27,340 bases of DNA, taken from positions 1-27,340 of the IMG/VR virus record IMGVR_UViG_3300020213_000100. One strand, 5' to 3'. This DNA comes from a virus. Under the pieces are notes generated by a model, which saw only the letters and a list, made by a program, of their open reading frames with translations, searched no databases and was not told where the DNA came from. The number at the start of each line of letters is the position of its first letter. Position 1 is the first letter of the stretch. A program made the position numbers and the translations under genes. Positions 1 through 7,122 of the stretch are shown here, piece after piece.

Positions 1-152
1 CTAATTAAAAATATAGTTAGTAGATAAAGTTATTTTAAGTAGGCTAAACAAGACATAACAAATAATGTCTGTTACCTATCATTACGTAACACCCTCTTAA
101 ATTCTTAGGTATTACGCACCCTGCATTTGACATGTGCAAGAAGGGTCATGTG

Positions 153-256
153 TAGCTGTCGAAACTTAAGAATTTGGAGTTTGACTCCAATAATTAAGTC
201 TAGACAGAAGCCAGTTACATTGCTCGACAGCTATAACAATGTAGAGGTCTTACCTC
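153..256. other. Candidate structured RNA or DNA element
   Basis: A perfect 10-bp stem (TAGCTGTCGA at 153-162 with its complement at 224-233) encloses a strong hairpin. In that hairpin TTGGAGT (174-180) and ACTCCAA (184-190) pair around a TTG loop, extended by ACTTAA (164-169) with TTAAGT (194-199). A 7-bp pairing of 216-222 with 237-243 spans the 3' arm of the long stem, so it is either an alternative fold or a pseudoknot. A 5-bp hairpin (244-256) follows. No tRNA, tmRNA or group I intron core motif was recognised. Strand is unknown. Confidence 0.4.
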
Positions 257-311
257 AATAACCGACTCGCTAGAGCTTTCATTGTTCAGATGAAAGAAGC
301 TGATTTGATAA

Positions 312-324
312 TGGTATTATACCA
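312..324. promoter_or_regulatory. 13-bp palindrome, possible operator
   Basis: TGGTAT and ATACCA form a perfect inverted repeat around a single T. The size and symmetry fit a dimeric regulator site, but no regulator gene is in view and no promoter overlaps it clearly. Confidence 0.25.
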
Positions 325-531
325 CTCTTTAAAATAGAAGTCAAATCGATAAACCTCTATTTCTATTAGTACCTCTCTAATATAACAGAAATTTTATAGA
401 AGTCAATACCCAATTTAGCAAAAGTCTAAAATTTTAATATTGGAAATTTACTTATTAAAAGTATGTCATTCTTTCGTAAGGCATGACGTATATTTGTAAG
501 TGATTTTGGTAAAACTCGTTAAAATTAGTGC

Positions 532-560
532 TTGACATTAGCCAAACTCTTTGGTATACT
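532..560 (+). promoter_or_regulatory. Sigma70-type promoter for the DNA-metabolism unit
   Basis: TTGACA (532-537) and TATACT (555-560) are separated by 17 bases, close to the bacterial consensus. It lies 35 bases upstream of the first gene (596) and is the only strong promoter seen before 7975. Confidence 0.8.
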
Positions 561-595
561 AATTTCATCGGACAAAACAAAAAGAAAGCTTCAAA

Positions 596-1021
596 ATGAA
601 AAACACAAAAAAGTTAAAACAAAAGAACGAAACGAAAAAATGTCATAGCTGCTCTAGTACAAGAGAAACAAATTCAAGATATTGTTTATCTTGTTGGATC
701 GAAGATTGTGTAAGAAAGACATTAAAAGTTACTGAGAAACAGGAGAAAAAACGAATAGCCAATCTCCTTCATCAAAAACTAAAAAACCAAAATTTTACTT
801 GCTGTTACACGGCAAGGCCGTTGATTACAGGTATAAACCTTTCATTAGATCACATACTACCATCAAGTATTTTTCCAGAGGGTTTAGCTGATTTGGATAA
901 TCTAGTTTGGGTTGACCTTAGTTGTAATGTGGCAAAAAGTAATTTGTTACCTAAAAATTTCTTAGAACTCTGCGAAGCTGTAGTTCGTACAAGATCAACT
1001 CTTTTGATTAAGGATTATTAA
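596..1021 (+). CDS. HNH endonuclease-like protein
   Basis: This 141-residue protein probably cuts DNA. The N-terminal third is very basic and holds two CxxC pairs (CHSC near residue 16, CLSC near 30), a likely zinc ribbon. The C-terminal half matches the HNH nuclease pattern: a Cys-Tyr-Thr strand, then LDHILP with the catalytic His near residue 86, then DNLVWV, then CNVAKSN, where Asn and Lys occupy the usual NxxK position, and a closing helix. AAAGAAAG at 581-588 is a plausible ribosome site for the ATG at 596, which is 36 bases after a strong promoter. Free-standing HNH genes in phages are often homing endonucleases, but others serve in replication or packaging. The first is likelier here, given the non-coding repeats beside it, but it is unproven. 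Confidence 0.7.
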   Translation: MKNTKKLKQKNETKKCHSCSSTRETNSRYCLSCWIEDCVRKTLKVTEKQEKKRIANLLHQKLKNQNFTCCYTARPLITGINLSLDHILPSSIFPEGLADLDNLVWVDLSCNVAKSNLLPKNFLELCEAVVRTRSTLLIKDY

Positions 1022-1022
1022 A

Positions 1023-1202
1023 ATGCAAGAGGTTTCAGTGTTTGGTTTTTCAGCGTTTCTTGGTTCGGGCAATTCAACAGGTAAAACCGTATGGTACGTA
1101 AACTTTGTAAATCCGGTTTTAGCTCTGGATCTGCGATCCTTACGTGAATACATCATGTTTCTTGAGTACGTGGAGTATTATGTTCAAGAGTTGAACGTTT
1201 GA
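1023..1202 (+). CDS. Small protein of unknown function (59 residues)
   Basis: I do not recognise this protein. The ATG at 1023 is one base after the previous stop and has AAGGA at 1010-1014, eight bases upstream, which strongly supports translation. The N-terminus is aromatic and Gly/Ser-rich, and the C-terminal half (LRSLREYIMF onward) looks like an acidic aromatic helix ending in VQELNV. There is no signal peptide or metal-binding motif. A Gly-Lys-Thr at residues 20-22 does not have P-loop spacing. The next gene starts 12 bases after the stop, so it is part of the same operon. Confidence 0.6.
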   Translation: MQEVSVFGFSAFLGSGNSTGKTVWYVNFVNPVLALDLRSLREYIMFLEYVEYYVQELNV

Positions 1203-1213
1203 GGGAGGAATGA
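1197..1213 (+). repeat. 17-bp direct repeat over a translation start, copy 1
   Basis: GTTTGAGGGAGGAATGA is repeated exactly at 1435-1451. In this copy it holds the stop codon of the upstream gene and GGGAGG, six bases ahead of the TTG start at 1215. The ATG inside it opens only a 15-codon frame. Confidence 0.8.
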
Positions 1214-1214
1214 T

Positions 1215-1451
1215 TTGTCAAAAAAGGAAGAAACTTTGCTTGAAACAGTTAATCTAGATTTATCGTTAGAAATAGAATGCCAAAAAGTTATCGGATATTT
1301 TCCCACTAATCTAGGTTTAGCTATTAAATATCTTTGGAGAGTAGCAAACCCATATGCACGTAAATATCACTCTGTAGAGGAAAGAGTTCAGAACTTAAAT
1401 AAGGCAGTGAATTTTATAGAGTTTGAGATTGAATGTTTGAGGGAGGAATGA
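1215..1451 (+). CDS. Small protein resembling DUF3310-type phage proteins
   Basis: The 78-residue product starts at TTG 1215, with GGGAGG six bases upstream; no better start exists in this frame. The central segment (LAIKYLWRVA near residues 34-43) and the later NLNKAVNFIEFEIE helix resemble the core of the DUF3310 family of small phage proteins, in which an IKYLWR-like motif is followed by a DLxKAxWYL-like helix. The family has been loosely linked to nucleotide metabolism, with no established reaction. The stop overlaps the ATG of the primase-like gene (ATGA at 1448-1451), so the two are probably translationally coupled. Confidence 0.6.
   Translation: MSKKEETLLETVNLDLSLEIECQKVIGYFPTNLGLAIKYLWRVANPYARKYHSVEERVQNLNKAVNFIEFEIECLREE
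1435..1451 (+). repeat. 17-bp direct repeat over a translation start, copy 2
   Basis: It is identical to 1197-1213. Here the ATG (1448-1450) within the repeat is the likely start of the primase-like gene, and the TGA is the stop of the gene before it. GAGG at 1439-1442 gives a five-base spacing to that ATG. Confidence 0.8.
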
Positions 1452-2140
1452 AACCCTTAGCAACTATCAAGTGTCCTTACTGTAAAGGAGCTACTACTAC
1501 ACAGGATCGTAAAACTCTTTATCTCTACTCAACTGATACGTATTGGTGTGCTAGGTGTAAAGCTTTTGGAGTAATATCAGACATTGACCCATCACTTTTA
1601 TCTGGTATTACTCCAAAGGTTACTACTACTACAGAATTAGTAAAATTTGAATACAATAATACTGGTAAGCGCTTCTCTGTATGCAAAAATCGCTTTTATG
1701 ATGGCAGTAGAGATGTGTTTCAAATCAAACTCCCAGATGGGAGTTTAGTAGGACATTGCTACAGACTCCCAGATAAGAGAAGTAAAATTGAAGGAGTGAA
1801 AGGTCTCTGCTACAGAGAACAATTTCTTGATCTTTCACAGACGTATAGATTAGTAGAAGGGGTGTACGACTGTATTTATCCCAACGATATTGCCGTTCTT
1901 GGATACCCAAATGAGTTTCAAGCTAAACAATTAAAATGGTTCAATTTGATTCTTTGTCCAGATGGCGACGTTTGGCAAGATAAGCAAAAATTGATCCTGT
2001 GGCTTAAACCCTTTTGGTACTTCAAAAAAATAGTAGTGGAACATATACCCAACTCAAAAGACCCTGACGAGTGTTTAGAGCAAGATCGTACTAAAGTCAG
2101 TTTCAATATAATAAAGGATTGGTTAAACAAACAAACATGA
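1448..2140 (+). CDS. DnaG-like primase-type protein (zinc ribbon plus TOPRIM)
   Basis: Probably makes RNA primers for phage DNA replication. Counting from the ATG at 1448 (about 230 residues), a zinc ribbon is formed by CPYC at residues 9-12 and CARC about 25 residues later. A TOPRIM domain follows: LVEGVYD carries the conserved Glu, LCPDGDV carries the DxD pair, and SKDPDE the third acidic motif. It is much shorter than bacterial DnaG, with little room for the full RNA polymerase core and no helicase-binding domain, so it resembles compact phage primases. An in-frame ATG at 1433 is possible but has a weaker ribosome site. The DnaB-like helicase is encoded at 3205. Confidence 0.75.
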   Translation: MKPLATIKCPYCKGATTTQDRKTLYLYSTDTYWCARCKAFGVISDIDPSLLSGITPKVTTTTELVKFEYNNTGKRFSVCKNRFYDGSRDVFQIKLPDGSLVGHCYRLPDKRSKIEGVKGLCYREQFLDLSQTYRLVEGVYDCIYPNDIAVLGYPNEFQAKQLKWFNLILCPDGDVWQDKQKLILWLKPFWYFKKIVVEHIPNSKDPDECLEQDRTKVSFNIIKDWLNKQT

Positions 2141-2676
2141 CTACTTTTAACTTAGAAGCAGCTTTCGGAGATCTGGAATTAGAAACCCAACTAAAATCAG
2201 TTTTATATTACGTAAAAAAGGGACAAACTTTAGCTCTAGCAATGCTGCCTCCGATGGAATTTCAAGGTACGCCGAAACTGTCAATTTCTGTAGAATCTGA
2301 TTTTAATGGTAAAAAATTTCAACAACATATTGTACGTTTTGCGATGTTTGACTTTACTAGCGGCAAAGTCGATTATTCAAAAACTCAATTTGTTGGTATC
2401 CCACTAGCATCGACGTACATAACTCAACTAGTAAAGGCTTTTAAAGATGAATTCAAAGTAGCCACCCAAGATTTCAATTTAATTGAGCTTCAAAAAGCTG
2501 AAAAAACCCTGATCACTTTTAAGCCTAAAATTGTGAGAATGCCTGATGAGTTATGGGAAACTGGCAGCAAAGCCCCAACTTGGGATGAACTATTACAGGC
2601 GCATACTTCAATGCGAGAAAATATTGACAAAAAAAAGGATGGAGTAAAAACTGAAGCATCTACTCCCTGGGAATAG
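2137..2676 (+). CDS. Unknown protein in the replication operon, possible ssDNA-binding role
   Basis: The 179-residue protein is not recognised. The ATG at 2137 overlaps the previous stop (ATGA); a TTG at 2119 is in frame but less likely. The N-terminal two thirds appear mixed alpha/beta, with a conserved-looking segment FVGIPLASTYITQLVKAF. The C-terminal 30 residues are charged and probably disordered, ending in STPWE. A globular domain with a flexible tail ending in acidic and aromatic residues, placed between a primase and a resolvase, would fit a single-strand DNA-binding or recombination-mediator protein. That is inference from context only. A strong terminator follows. Confidence 0.6.
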   Translation: MTTFNLEAAFGDLELETQLKSVLYYVKKGQTLALAMLPPMEFQGTPKLSISVESDFNGKKFQQHIVRFAMFDFTSGKVDYSKTQFVGIPLASTYITQLVKAFKDEFKVATQDFNLIELQKAEKTLITFKPKIVRMPDELWETGSKAPTWDELLQAHTSMRENIDKKKDGVKTEASTPWE

Positions 2677-2691
2677 TATCTAGCTCAACTC

Positions 2692-2724
2692 AAAAGGAGG
2701 TGTAAAAACCTCCTTTTATTTTAT
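2692..2724 (+). terminator. Intrinsic terminator
   Basis: A perfect 10-bp stem, AAAAGGAGGT (2692-2701) with ACCTCCTTTT (2708-2717), has a six-base loop and is followed by ATTTTAT. It lies 16 bases after the stop of the 2137 gene. The genes downstream either rely on read-through or on a promoter I could not identify in 2725-2770. Confidence 0.85.
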
Positions 2725-2770
2725 CCTTAGTGACTTCTTTAAAAGAAGCCTTAAAAGAGTGGGGTATAAA

Positions 2771-3205
2771 ATGATAGGAATTGATTTAGCAACCACTAAC
2801 TGTGGTATTTGTTGGATGCAGAAAGACGAGGATTGTAAATTTGCAACAGTTGGTATGAAAGATTTAGAGAAAAAAACAATTCTTGCTTTTGCAAAGTCAC
2901 TTAGCATATTGACCTATGAACATGATGTAGTTGTAGATTTTTCTTTTGCAGAATGTTTTTTACCAAATAGACGAAAACATGTAGCAGTTAAATATTTTTT
3001 AGCAGGTTGTATCCAAAATTCAGCACGGAACACAGTATTTGTTACACCTTCTGAATTAAGGGAATTCTTAGGCTATTCAAAGAAGGTCTCTAAAAAAACA
3101 ATTCACCAACTACAGTTTAATCTTGAATGGTTGGAAAAATATACTGAGCATGAACTAGACGCCTATTTACTCGCTCTGTTAGGCACTATGCAAAAGGATC
3201 GATAA
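2771..3205 (+). CDS. RuvC-like Holliday junction resolvase
   Basis: This 144-residue RNase H-fold nuclease probably resolves branched DNA before packaging. The first strand IGIDLATTNCG carries the first catalytic Asp (residue 5). FSFAECF carries the Glu of the second motif, and the C-terminal ELDAYLLAL carries the last acidic pair on a helix, the usual RuvC order D-E-D/D. Its length is a little under bacterial RuvC (about 170). ATG 2771 is preferred over the in-frame GTG at 2759 because it places the catalytic strand at the N-terminus. An imperfect palindrome (2734-2748) lies upstream. The stop overlaps the helicase start (TAATG). Confidence 0.75.
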   Translation: MIGIDLATTNCGICWMQKDEDCKFATVGMKDLEKKTILAFAKSLSILTYEHDVVVDFSFAECFLPNRRKHVAVKYFLAGCIQNSARNTVFVTPSELREFLGYSKKVSKKTIHQLQFNLEWLEKYTEHELDAYLLALLGTMQKDR

Positions 3206-4257
3206 TGATGACTGAATCTCTCTTTTCTCTAGATGATATAAGCATTGCTTCTGACGTTGCTACAGCAGTAGACGACGTCTACAGTAGACTGGTTTTTCTA
3301 CTAGAAAGCATGAAATTAGAGTTACCAACATGGCTAAAATATAAATTGCCATTTGCAGAAAACTTAAGTAAGCCCCGGGTTCTTTGGTCTCCTCTGTTGT
3401 CAGCGGCATATCGTAAAGGGGAAATTTATGGTGAAGGATCAGTAGACGAGATCAGACAGTGTTTGGATAAGGTGCTTTCACCAGAATTGAAAACCTTTGA
3501 TGATCGAAAGAAATTTTGGGATTATGTAGGTTCGCTGGCAACTGGACTTTTTACTGAGAATGAAGAAGTCTACTTAGAAGAAGTAGTGGGTGGAGGGATG
3601 ATAGAAAAATTCAATTCCGGATTTGCTCCGTTTGATCAAGCGATTGGAGGTTTTTATCAATCAATTATAACTGTAGCAGGTACACCTGGATCGGGGAAAA
3701 CCAGTTTAATTCTTAGTCTGATGGGAGAATTGGTAAAGAATTTTCCGGTTTGGTATTTTCAAACAGAGATTCCAGCTAAAATAATTTATTCACGCATAAG
3801 CCAAATCAGACCTAAAAATATAGTTCCTGGTAGTAAGATCTTCTGTGGCAACTACTCATCAGAATCTATTTTGGAACGGGTTAAAAAAGAGCCAGATCAA
3901 AACAGAATTATTATTTATGACTCTCCAGAGGTAAAAACATCAGGAGTAGACCCCATACAATATTTTGAAAAAGTCTATCAAGATTTAGTTTCAATGAAGA
4001 TGGAATCGAGAGCGATAATTGTAACATCACAAACTAAGCAGGGGATTGGTTGGGAGGATTTAGGAGTTTACAGTTTATCGGACTCGGCAGCTAAGGCAAG
4101 ATACACAGATATAATTTTGTATCTAGGCAGAATTTTAGACACTGTTTTGGTTAAAACAGGAAAAAACCGATTTGGTCAGCTTGGTCAATCCATGACCAAA
4201 TATGATTATGCTAATTTAACTCTGGTAGATGATAAATTGGGAGATATGTTTGAGTAA
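3205..4257 (+). CDS. DnaB-like replicative helicase
   Basis: Probably a hexameric helicase that unwinds DNA at the phage fork. Residues 1-140 form an unfamiliar, mostly helical N-terminal domain. A RecA-type motor follows with Walker A GTPGSGKTS (residues 159-167), a Walker B-like strand (RIIIYDSPEV), a switch strand IIVTSQTKQG, and a C-terminal KNRFGQLGQ resembling the KNR(N/F)G finger segment of DnaB/KaiC-type ATPases. At 350 residues it is shorter than bacterial DnaB (about 450-470) because the N-terminal part is reduced. The ATG overlaps the RuvC stop and AAAAGGA lies just upstream. The primase-like protein encoded at 1448 is the likely partner. Confidence 0.8.
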   Translation: MMTESLFSLDDISIASDVATAVDDVYSRLVFLLESMKLELPTWLKYKLPFAENLSKPRVLWSPLLSAAYRKGEIYGEGSVDEIRQCLDKVLSPELKTFDDRKKFWDYVGSLATGLFTENEEVYLEEVVGGGMIEKFNSGFAPFDQAIGGFYQSIITVAGTPGSGKTSLILSLMGELVKNFPVWYFQTEIPAKIIYSRISQIRPKNIVPGSKIFCGNYSSESILERVKKEPDQNRIIIYDSPEVKTSGVDPIQYFEKVYQDLVSMKMESRAIIVTSQTKQGIGWEDLGVYSLSDSAAKARYTDIILYLGRILDTVLVKTGKNRFGQLGQSMTKYDYANLTLVDDKLGDMFE

Positions 4258-4268
4258 AGAGGTAGAAA

Positions 4269-6425
4269 ATGGAAAAATTGATTTTAAGCATTTATCCAAA
4301 GTCTAAACACCCAACGTATGAAATGATCAGTCTTCTTCTACCAGAAGAAAAAATCTCTGTAGGAGTATTGCGGGAAAGACTATTTAAGCTAGATTTGACT
4401 AATCTACTAGTTTTATGCCTTGATTCAGAAGTATCTAAACTTTTCAAAGAAGATTACGGGTTTAATGATCATGGAATCTATTTTGATGTTTATTACAACT
4501 CTGCATTTGATGAACAAGCCCATCTTTATGCAGAGAAAATAAAAAAACTAAAAACAAAACTTTCAAAGAAGTATAAACAAGAGACTGAATCGTCGCTAGA
4601 GCTAGAGGGGTTAAAACTGGTTAATCGGACTAGCCAATATGCCTTTACTCTTGTACCTCTTGAAAAAGCGAGTCAGAAACGTGACTACGAACGCTGGTTG
4701 AATTACGATGCTTTCGTTGACCCTGTTGTCAAATATCAAAAACAAGAAAGTGTAATAGTTACTCACACTTGTATTTTAGATATAGAGACTACAGGGTTAG
4801 ATTTTGAAGGTAATAGCATCACAATGATTGGTATAAAGCCTTTAGCAAGTATGCACCACCAGTGTATCTCTAATCCAACCGTAACCCAGATAAAAAACTT
4901 GTTAATTTATTTAGAAGGAAAAACAATTATTGGGCATAATCTAATCTTTGATCTTTCTTGGTTGATGTATGCATCTGGATCGACGTTTGTTCCAAATATA
5001 AATACAGTCGACACGCTGCTGTTAGCTCACGTAGCAGGGGAAAGACGACTAAGCCTTAAACATCTGTCAATGATGTATGGAAATTTTAAGGGTAGACGTA
5101 ATACTATGAATGCGGATGAAAATTATTTGTTGGAAGATCTTTTAGCTACGGAGCTTTTATATGAAAAATTCAAACACAAATTAGATACCTTCTCCGGTCA
5201 ATTGGTTTGTCAAGCCGTGAAGACTTTCTCAGAAGTAAAGGTAAATGGTATAGCTCTTGATAAAACCAGACTGTTTGAGATTAGAGACACGTACAAACAG
5301 TATGATACTCCAAAGTATGAATTTAATGTAGACAGTAACAGGGAATTGGCAGACTACTTAATAGCGCAAGGGGTTCCTTTGGTAGATAAAACTGAAAGAG
5401 GGGATTGGAAAGTAGATCAAAAAACTCTTGAGAATTTTAATAACCTACCAGTAGTATCAAAATATTTAGAGTATCAAAAGGAAGTTACTATTTATCAAAA
5501 GTTTATCAAGCCTTATTGTGAGTTACAGAATTTCATGATTAGACCTGATATTCGATTATCAGGTACAGAGACAGGCAGGCTTTCCTGTAACAATCCTAAT
5601 GTCCAACAGATACCAAATAGAAGTTTATTCAAAGATATTTTTAGATCAAGATTTGAAAGTGAAGGATTTATTGGGTCAATCGATCTAGATCAGGCAGAAT
5701 TAAGAATAGCTGCCTTGCTGGCAAATGATCAAATTTACGCTCAAGCTTTATTGTCTAATGACTTTCATAAACTCGTAGCGAGTAAATCCTTCGGCATAAC
5801 AGAGAAAGAAGTTACTAAAGCTCAAAGATTTGCAGCTAAAACGGTAAATTTTGGAGGTGTGTTATATGGAGGATCAGCGAAGGGGATAGCCTGGAGAATC
5901 AAGGTAGATACCTCCGTAGTACAGACCATTCAAGCTTGGTATAAAAAAGAATTTATTGGTCTTACTAACTGGATTGAAGGTGAAAAAGAACTAGCTGTAC
6001 AAACATCATACAGTCAAACTTATTTTGGTAGAGAACGGAGTCTAAGGGAGTTGAGATGGGATCAAAAACGTAGAATTGGAGTCAACACAGCAGTTCAATC
6101 CGTGGCTAGTGATGTAATGCTTTACATCGTCGTTAGACTCTCTGGGTTGATCAGAAAGAATAAGCTAAAGTCTAAGGTCATGTTTCCAGTTCATGATGAA
6201 CTATTGCTTGATATTCATAAATCAGAATTAGACAAAATTATAGAATTACTGAAACAAGCTTTTAAAGACGTGTTAAAGACCCCTTTAGGTAAACTAGGTT
6301 TAACAAACGTGTTACCTGTAAGCGGGTCTTTGGAGTGGGGTAAAAGTTGGTTATATGTCAAAAATGAAAAGTTTCCTAGTGACGGTTCTACCAAAATTAG
6401 TTCGCTAGAGGGTGTAAATGAATAA
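4269..6425 (+). CDS. polA: DNA polymerase, family A, with 3'-5' exonuclease domain
   Basis: The 718-residue replicative polymerase resembles PolA without its 5' nuclease, which is encoded separately at 7123. The N-terminal 160 residues are unassigned. The proofreading domain starts with LDIETTGL (Asp171, Glu173), continues with IIGHNLIFDL, and ends with an acidic helix near LLATELLYEKF. Polymerase motif A is SIDLDQAELRI near residue 468, motif B starts at Arg520 and Lys524 (RFAAKTVNFGGVLYGG), and motif C is VHDELLLD (His642-Glu644). Motif B is one residue longer than the usual family A spacing: eight residues, not seven, separate Lys524 from the Tyr-Gly pair. AAAGAGG upstream supports ATG 4269. 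The 3' end overlaps the methyltransferase gene by eight bases. Confidence 0.95.
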   Translation: MEKLILSIYPKSKHPTYEMISLLLPEEKISVGVLRERLFKLDLTNLLVLCLDSEVSKLFKEDYGFNDHGIYFDVYYNSAFDEQAHLYAEKIKKLKTKLSKKYKQETESSLELEGLKLVNRTSQYAFTLVPLEKASQKRDYERWLNYDAFVDPVVKYQKQESVIVTHTCILDIETTGLDFEGNSITMIGIKPLASMHHQCISNPTVTQIKNLLIYLEGKTIIGHNLIFDLSWLMYASGSTFVPNINTVDTLLLAHVAGERRLSLKHLSMMYGNFKGRRNTMNADENYLLEDLLATELLYEKFKHKLDTFSGQLVCQAVKTFSEVKVNGIALDKTRLFEIRDTYKQYDTPKYEFNVDSNRELADYLIAQGVPLVDKTERGDWKVDQKTLENFNNLPVVSKYLEYQKEVTIYQKFIKPYCELQNFMIRPDIRLSGTETGRLSCNNPNVQQIPNRSLFKDIFRSRFESEGFIGSIDLDQAELRIAALLANDQIYAQALLSNDFHKLVASKSFGITEKEVTKAQRFAAKTVNFGGVLYGGSAKGIAWRIKVDTSVVQTIQAWYKKEFIGLTNWIEGEKELAVQTSYSQTYFGRERSLRELRWDQKRRIGVNTAVQSVASDVMLYIVVRLSGLIRKNKLKSKVMFPVHDELLLDIHKSELDKIIELLKQAFKDVLKTPLGKLGLTNVLPVSGSLEWGKSWLYVKNEKFPSDGSTKISSLEGVNE

Positions 6426-6927
6426 TTCACAATTAATTAACCAAACATCAAATAAATATGAGTATTATACTCCCTCTTCGATAATAGAGGCAGCTAGATC
6501 AACGATGGGTAGTATTGACCTTGATCCGGCAAGTAGTGAAACCGCTAATCAGAGAGTAAAAGCATTGGCGTATTACTCATCAGAAGGTTTAGAAAAAACT
6601 TGGTACGGTAATATTTGGTTAAACCACCCCTTCTCTAGAGAAAATAATCCTTTATGGATCAGAAAATTACACTTGGGATATCATCTAGACCGCATTGAAC
6701 AAGCCTGCTGTCTTACTTATGCAGCAACTTCAGAAAACTGGTTTCAACCGCTCTTTAATTATGTACAATGTTGGTTGGCTCCAAGAACAAATTTTTACTT
6801 ACCCGATGGGACATTAAAAAAGGGAGTGACAAAGGGATCGGTGATAACTTACTTCGGTTCAGAAAACAAAAAATTTAGTTTTTACTTTTCTAAGCTGGGG
6901 TATATTACCCAACCATTAAGAAATTAA
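6418..6927 (+). CDS. Dam-type phage DNA N6-adenine methyltransferase-like protein
   Basis: The 169-residue protein resembles the phage DNA N6-adenine methyltransferase family (Dam, PF05869-like). YYTPSSIIEAAR is followed by SIDLDPASSETAN, corresponding to the SAM-binding DP motif, and by YYSSEGLEKTWYGNIWLNHPF. The last part aligns with the family's W-x-G-x-V-W-x-N-P-P-Y/F catalytic block. The catalytic tetrad reads N-H-P-F here, with His replacing the first Pro, so activity needs checking. Such enzymes methylate phage DNA to escape host restriction. The start lies inside the polymerase gene, giving an eight-base overlap. Confidence 0.7.
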   Translation: MNNSQLINQTSNKYEYYTPSSIIEAARSTMGSIDLDPASSETANQRVKALAYYSSEGLEKTWYGNIWLNHPFSRENNPLWIRKLHLGYHLDRIEQACCLTYAATSENWFQPLFNYVQCWLAPRTNFYLPDGTLKKGVTKGSVITYFGSENKKFSFYFSKLGYITQPLRN

Positions 6928-6930
6928 ATT

Positions 6931-7080
6931 ATGTCAATACATTTATGGTTTCTCTGTATCCTGGGTGTTAATTTATCTTTATTAGCAACTGTACTTATAT
7001 ATGGAGTGTGTGTTATGTCTGGAATAGAAGTACCACCAATGACAAATGAACCAAACCAAGTAGAAAGCAATAAAGAATAG
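6931..7080 (+). CDS. Small single-pass membrane protein (49 residues)
   Basis: This short frame fits the 195-base gap between methyltransferase and nuclease. Residues 4-28 are a continuous hydrophobic stretch (LWFLCILGVNLSLLATVLIY and onward), followed by a hydrophilic tail with PPMTNEPNQ. The ribosome site is weak (only AAGAAA upstream), so translation may depend on coupling with the methyltransferase gene, which stops three bases earlier. Function is unknown; a lysis-related or host-membrane role is possible. The membrane segment is visible, but expression is inferred. Confidence 0.45.
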   Translation: MSIHLWFLCILGVNLSLLATVLIYGVCVMSGIEVPPMTNEPNQVESNKE

Positions 7081-7092
7081 TTTGAGATTGCT

Positions 7093-7118
7093 TATAAGGA
7101 GCTTTTATAAGGAGCTTT
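7093..7118 (+). repeat. Tandem 13-bp duplication of a ribosome binding site
   Basis: TATAAGGAGCTTT occurs twice head to tail (7093-7105 and 7106-7118), followed by a third TATAA that runs into the start codon. Each unit carries AAGGAG. The second is eight bases from the ATG at 7123; the first is about 21 bases away and is too distant to initiate directly. Confidence 0.8.
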
Positions 7119-7122
7119 TATA

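Larger units (their letters stand above)
1..531. other. Long non-coding leader, AT-rich and rich in inverted repeats
   Basis: No open frame with a credible start and ribosome binding site is visible on either strand. The stretch instead holds several inverted repeats: 51-56/65-70, 71-75/86-90, 153-162/224-233, 164-169/194-199, 174-180/184-190, 216-222/237-243, 244-248/252-256, 276-282/290-296, 312-317/319-324 and 465-469/483-487. It also holds an 11-base direct repeat, ATAGAAGTCAA, at 334-344 and 396-406. It could encode a structured RNA, contain a replication origin, or carry operators. It ends at the promoter at 532-560. Confidence 0.6.

Noticed and set aside
51-324. tRNA, tmRNA or group I intron in the leader
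   Set aside because: No cloverleaf with T-loop consensus and no P/Q/R/S core sequences could be found.
1-1021. HEARO/omega-RNA-like arrangement: structured leader followed by an HNH gene
   Set aside because: IscB/IsrB proteins are much longer and have a RuvC domain and a PLMP motif; this 141-residue protein has neither, and the RNA fold was not recognised.
1023-1202. Gly-Ser-Gly-Asn-Ser-Thr-Gly-Lys-Thr resembles a P-loop
   Set aside because: The spacing is not GxxxxGK[ST], there is no Walker B motif, and the protein has only 59 residues.
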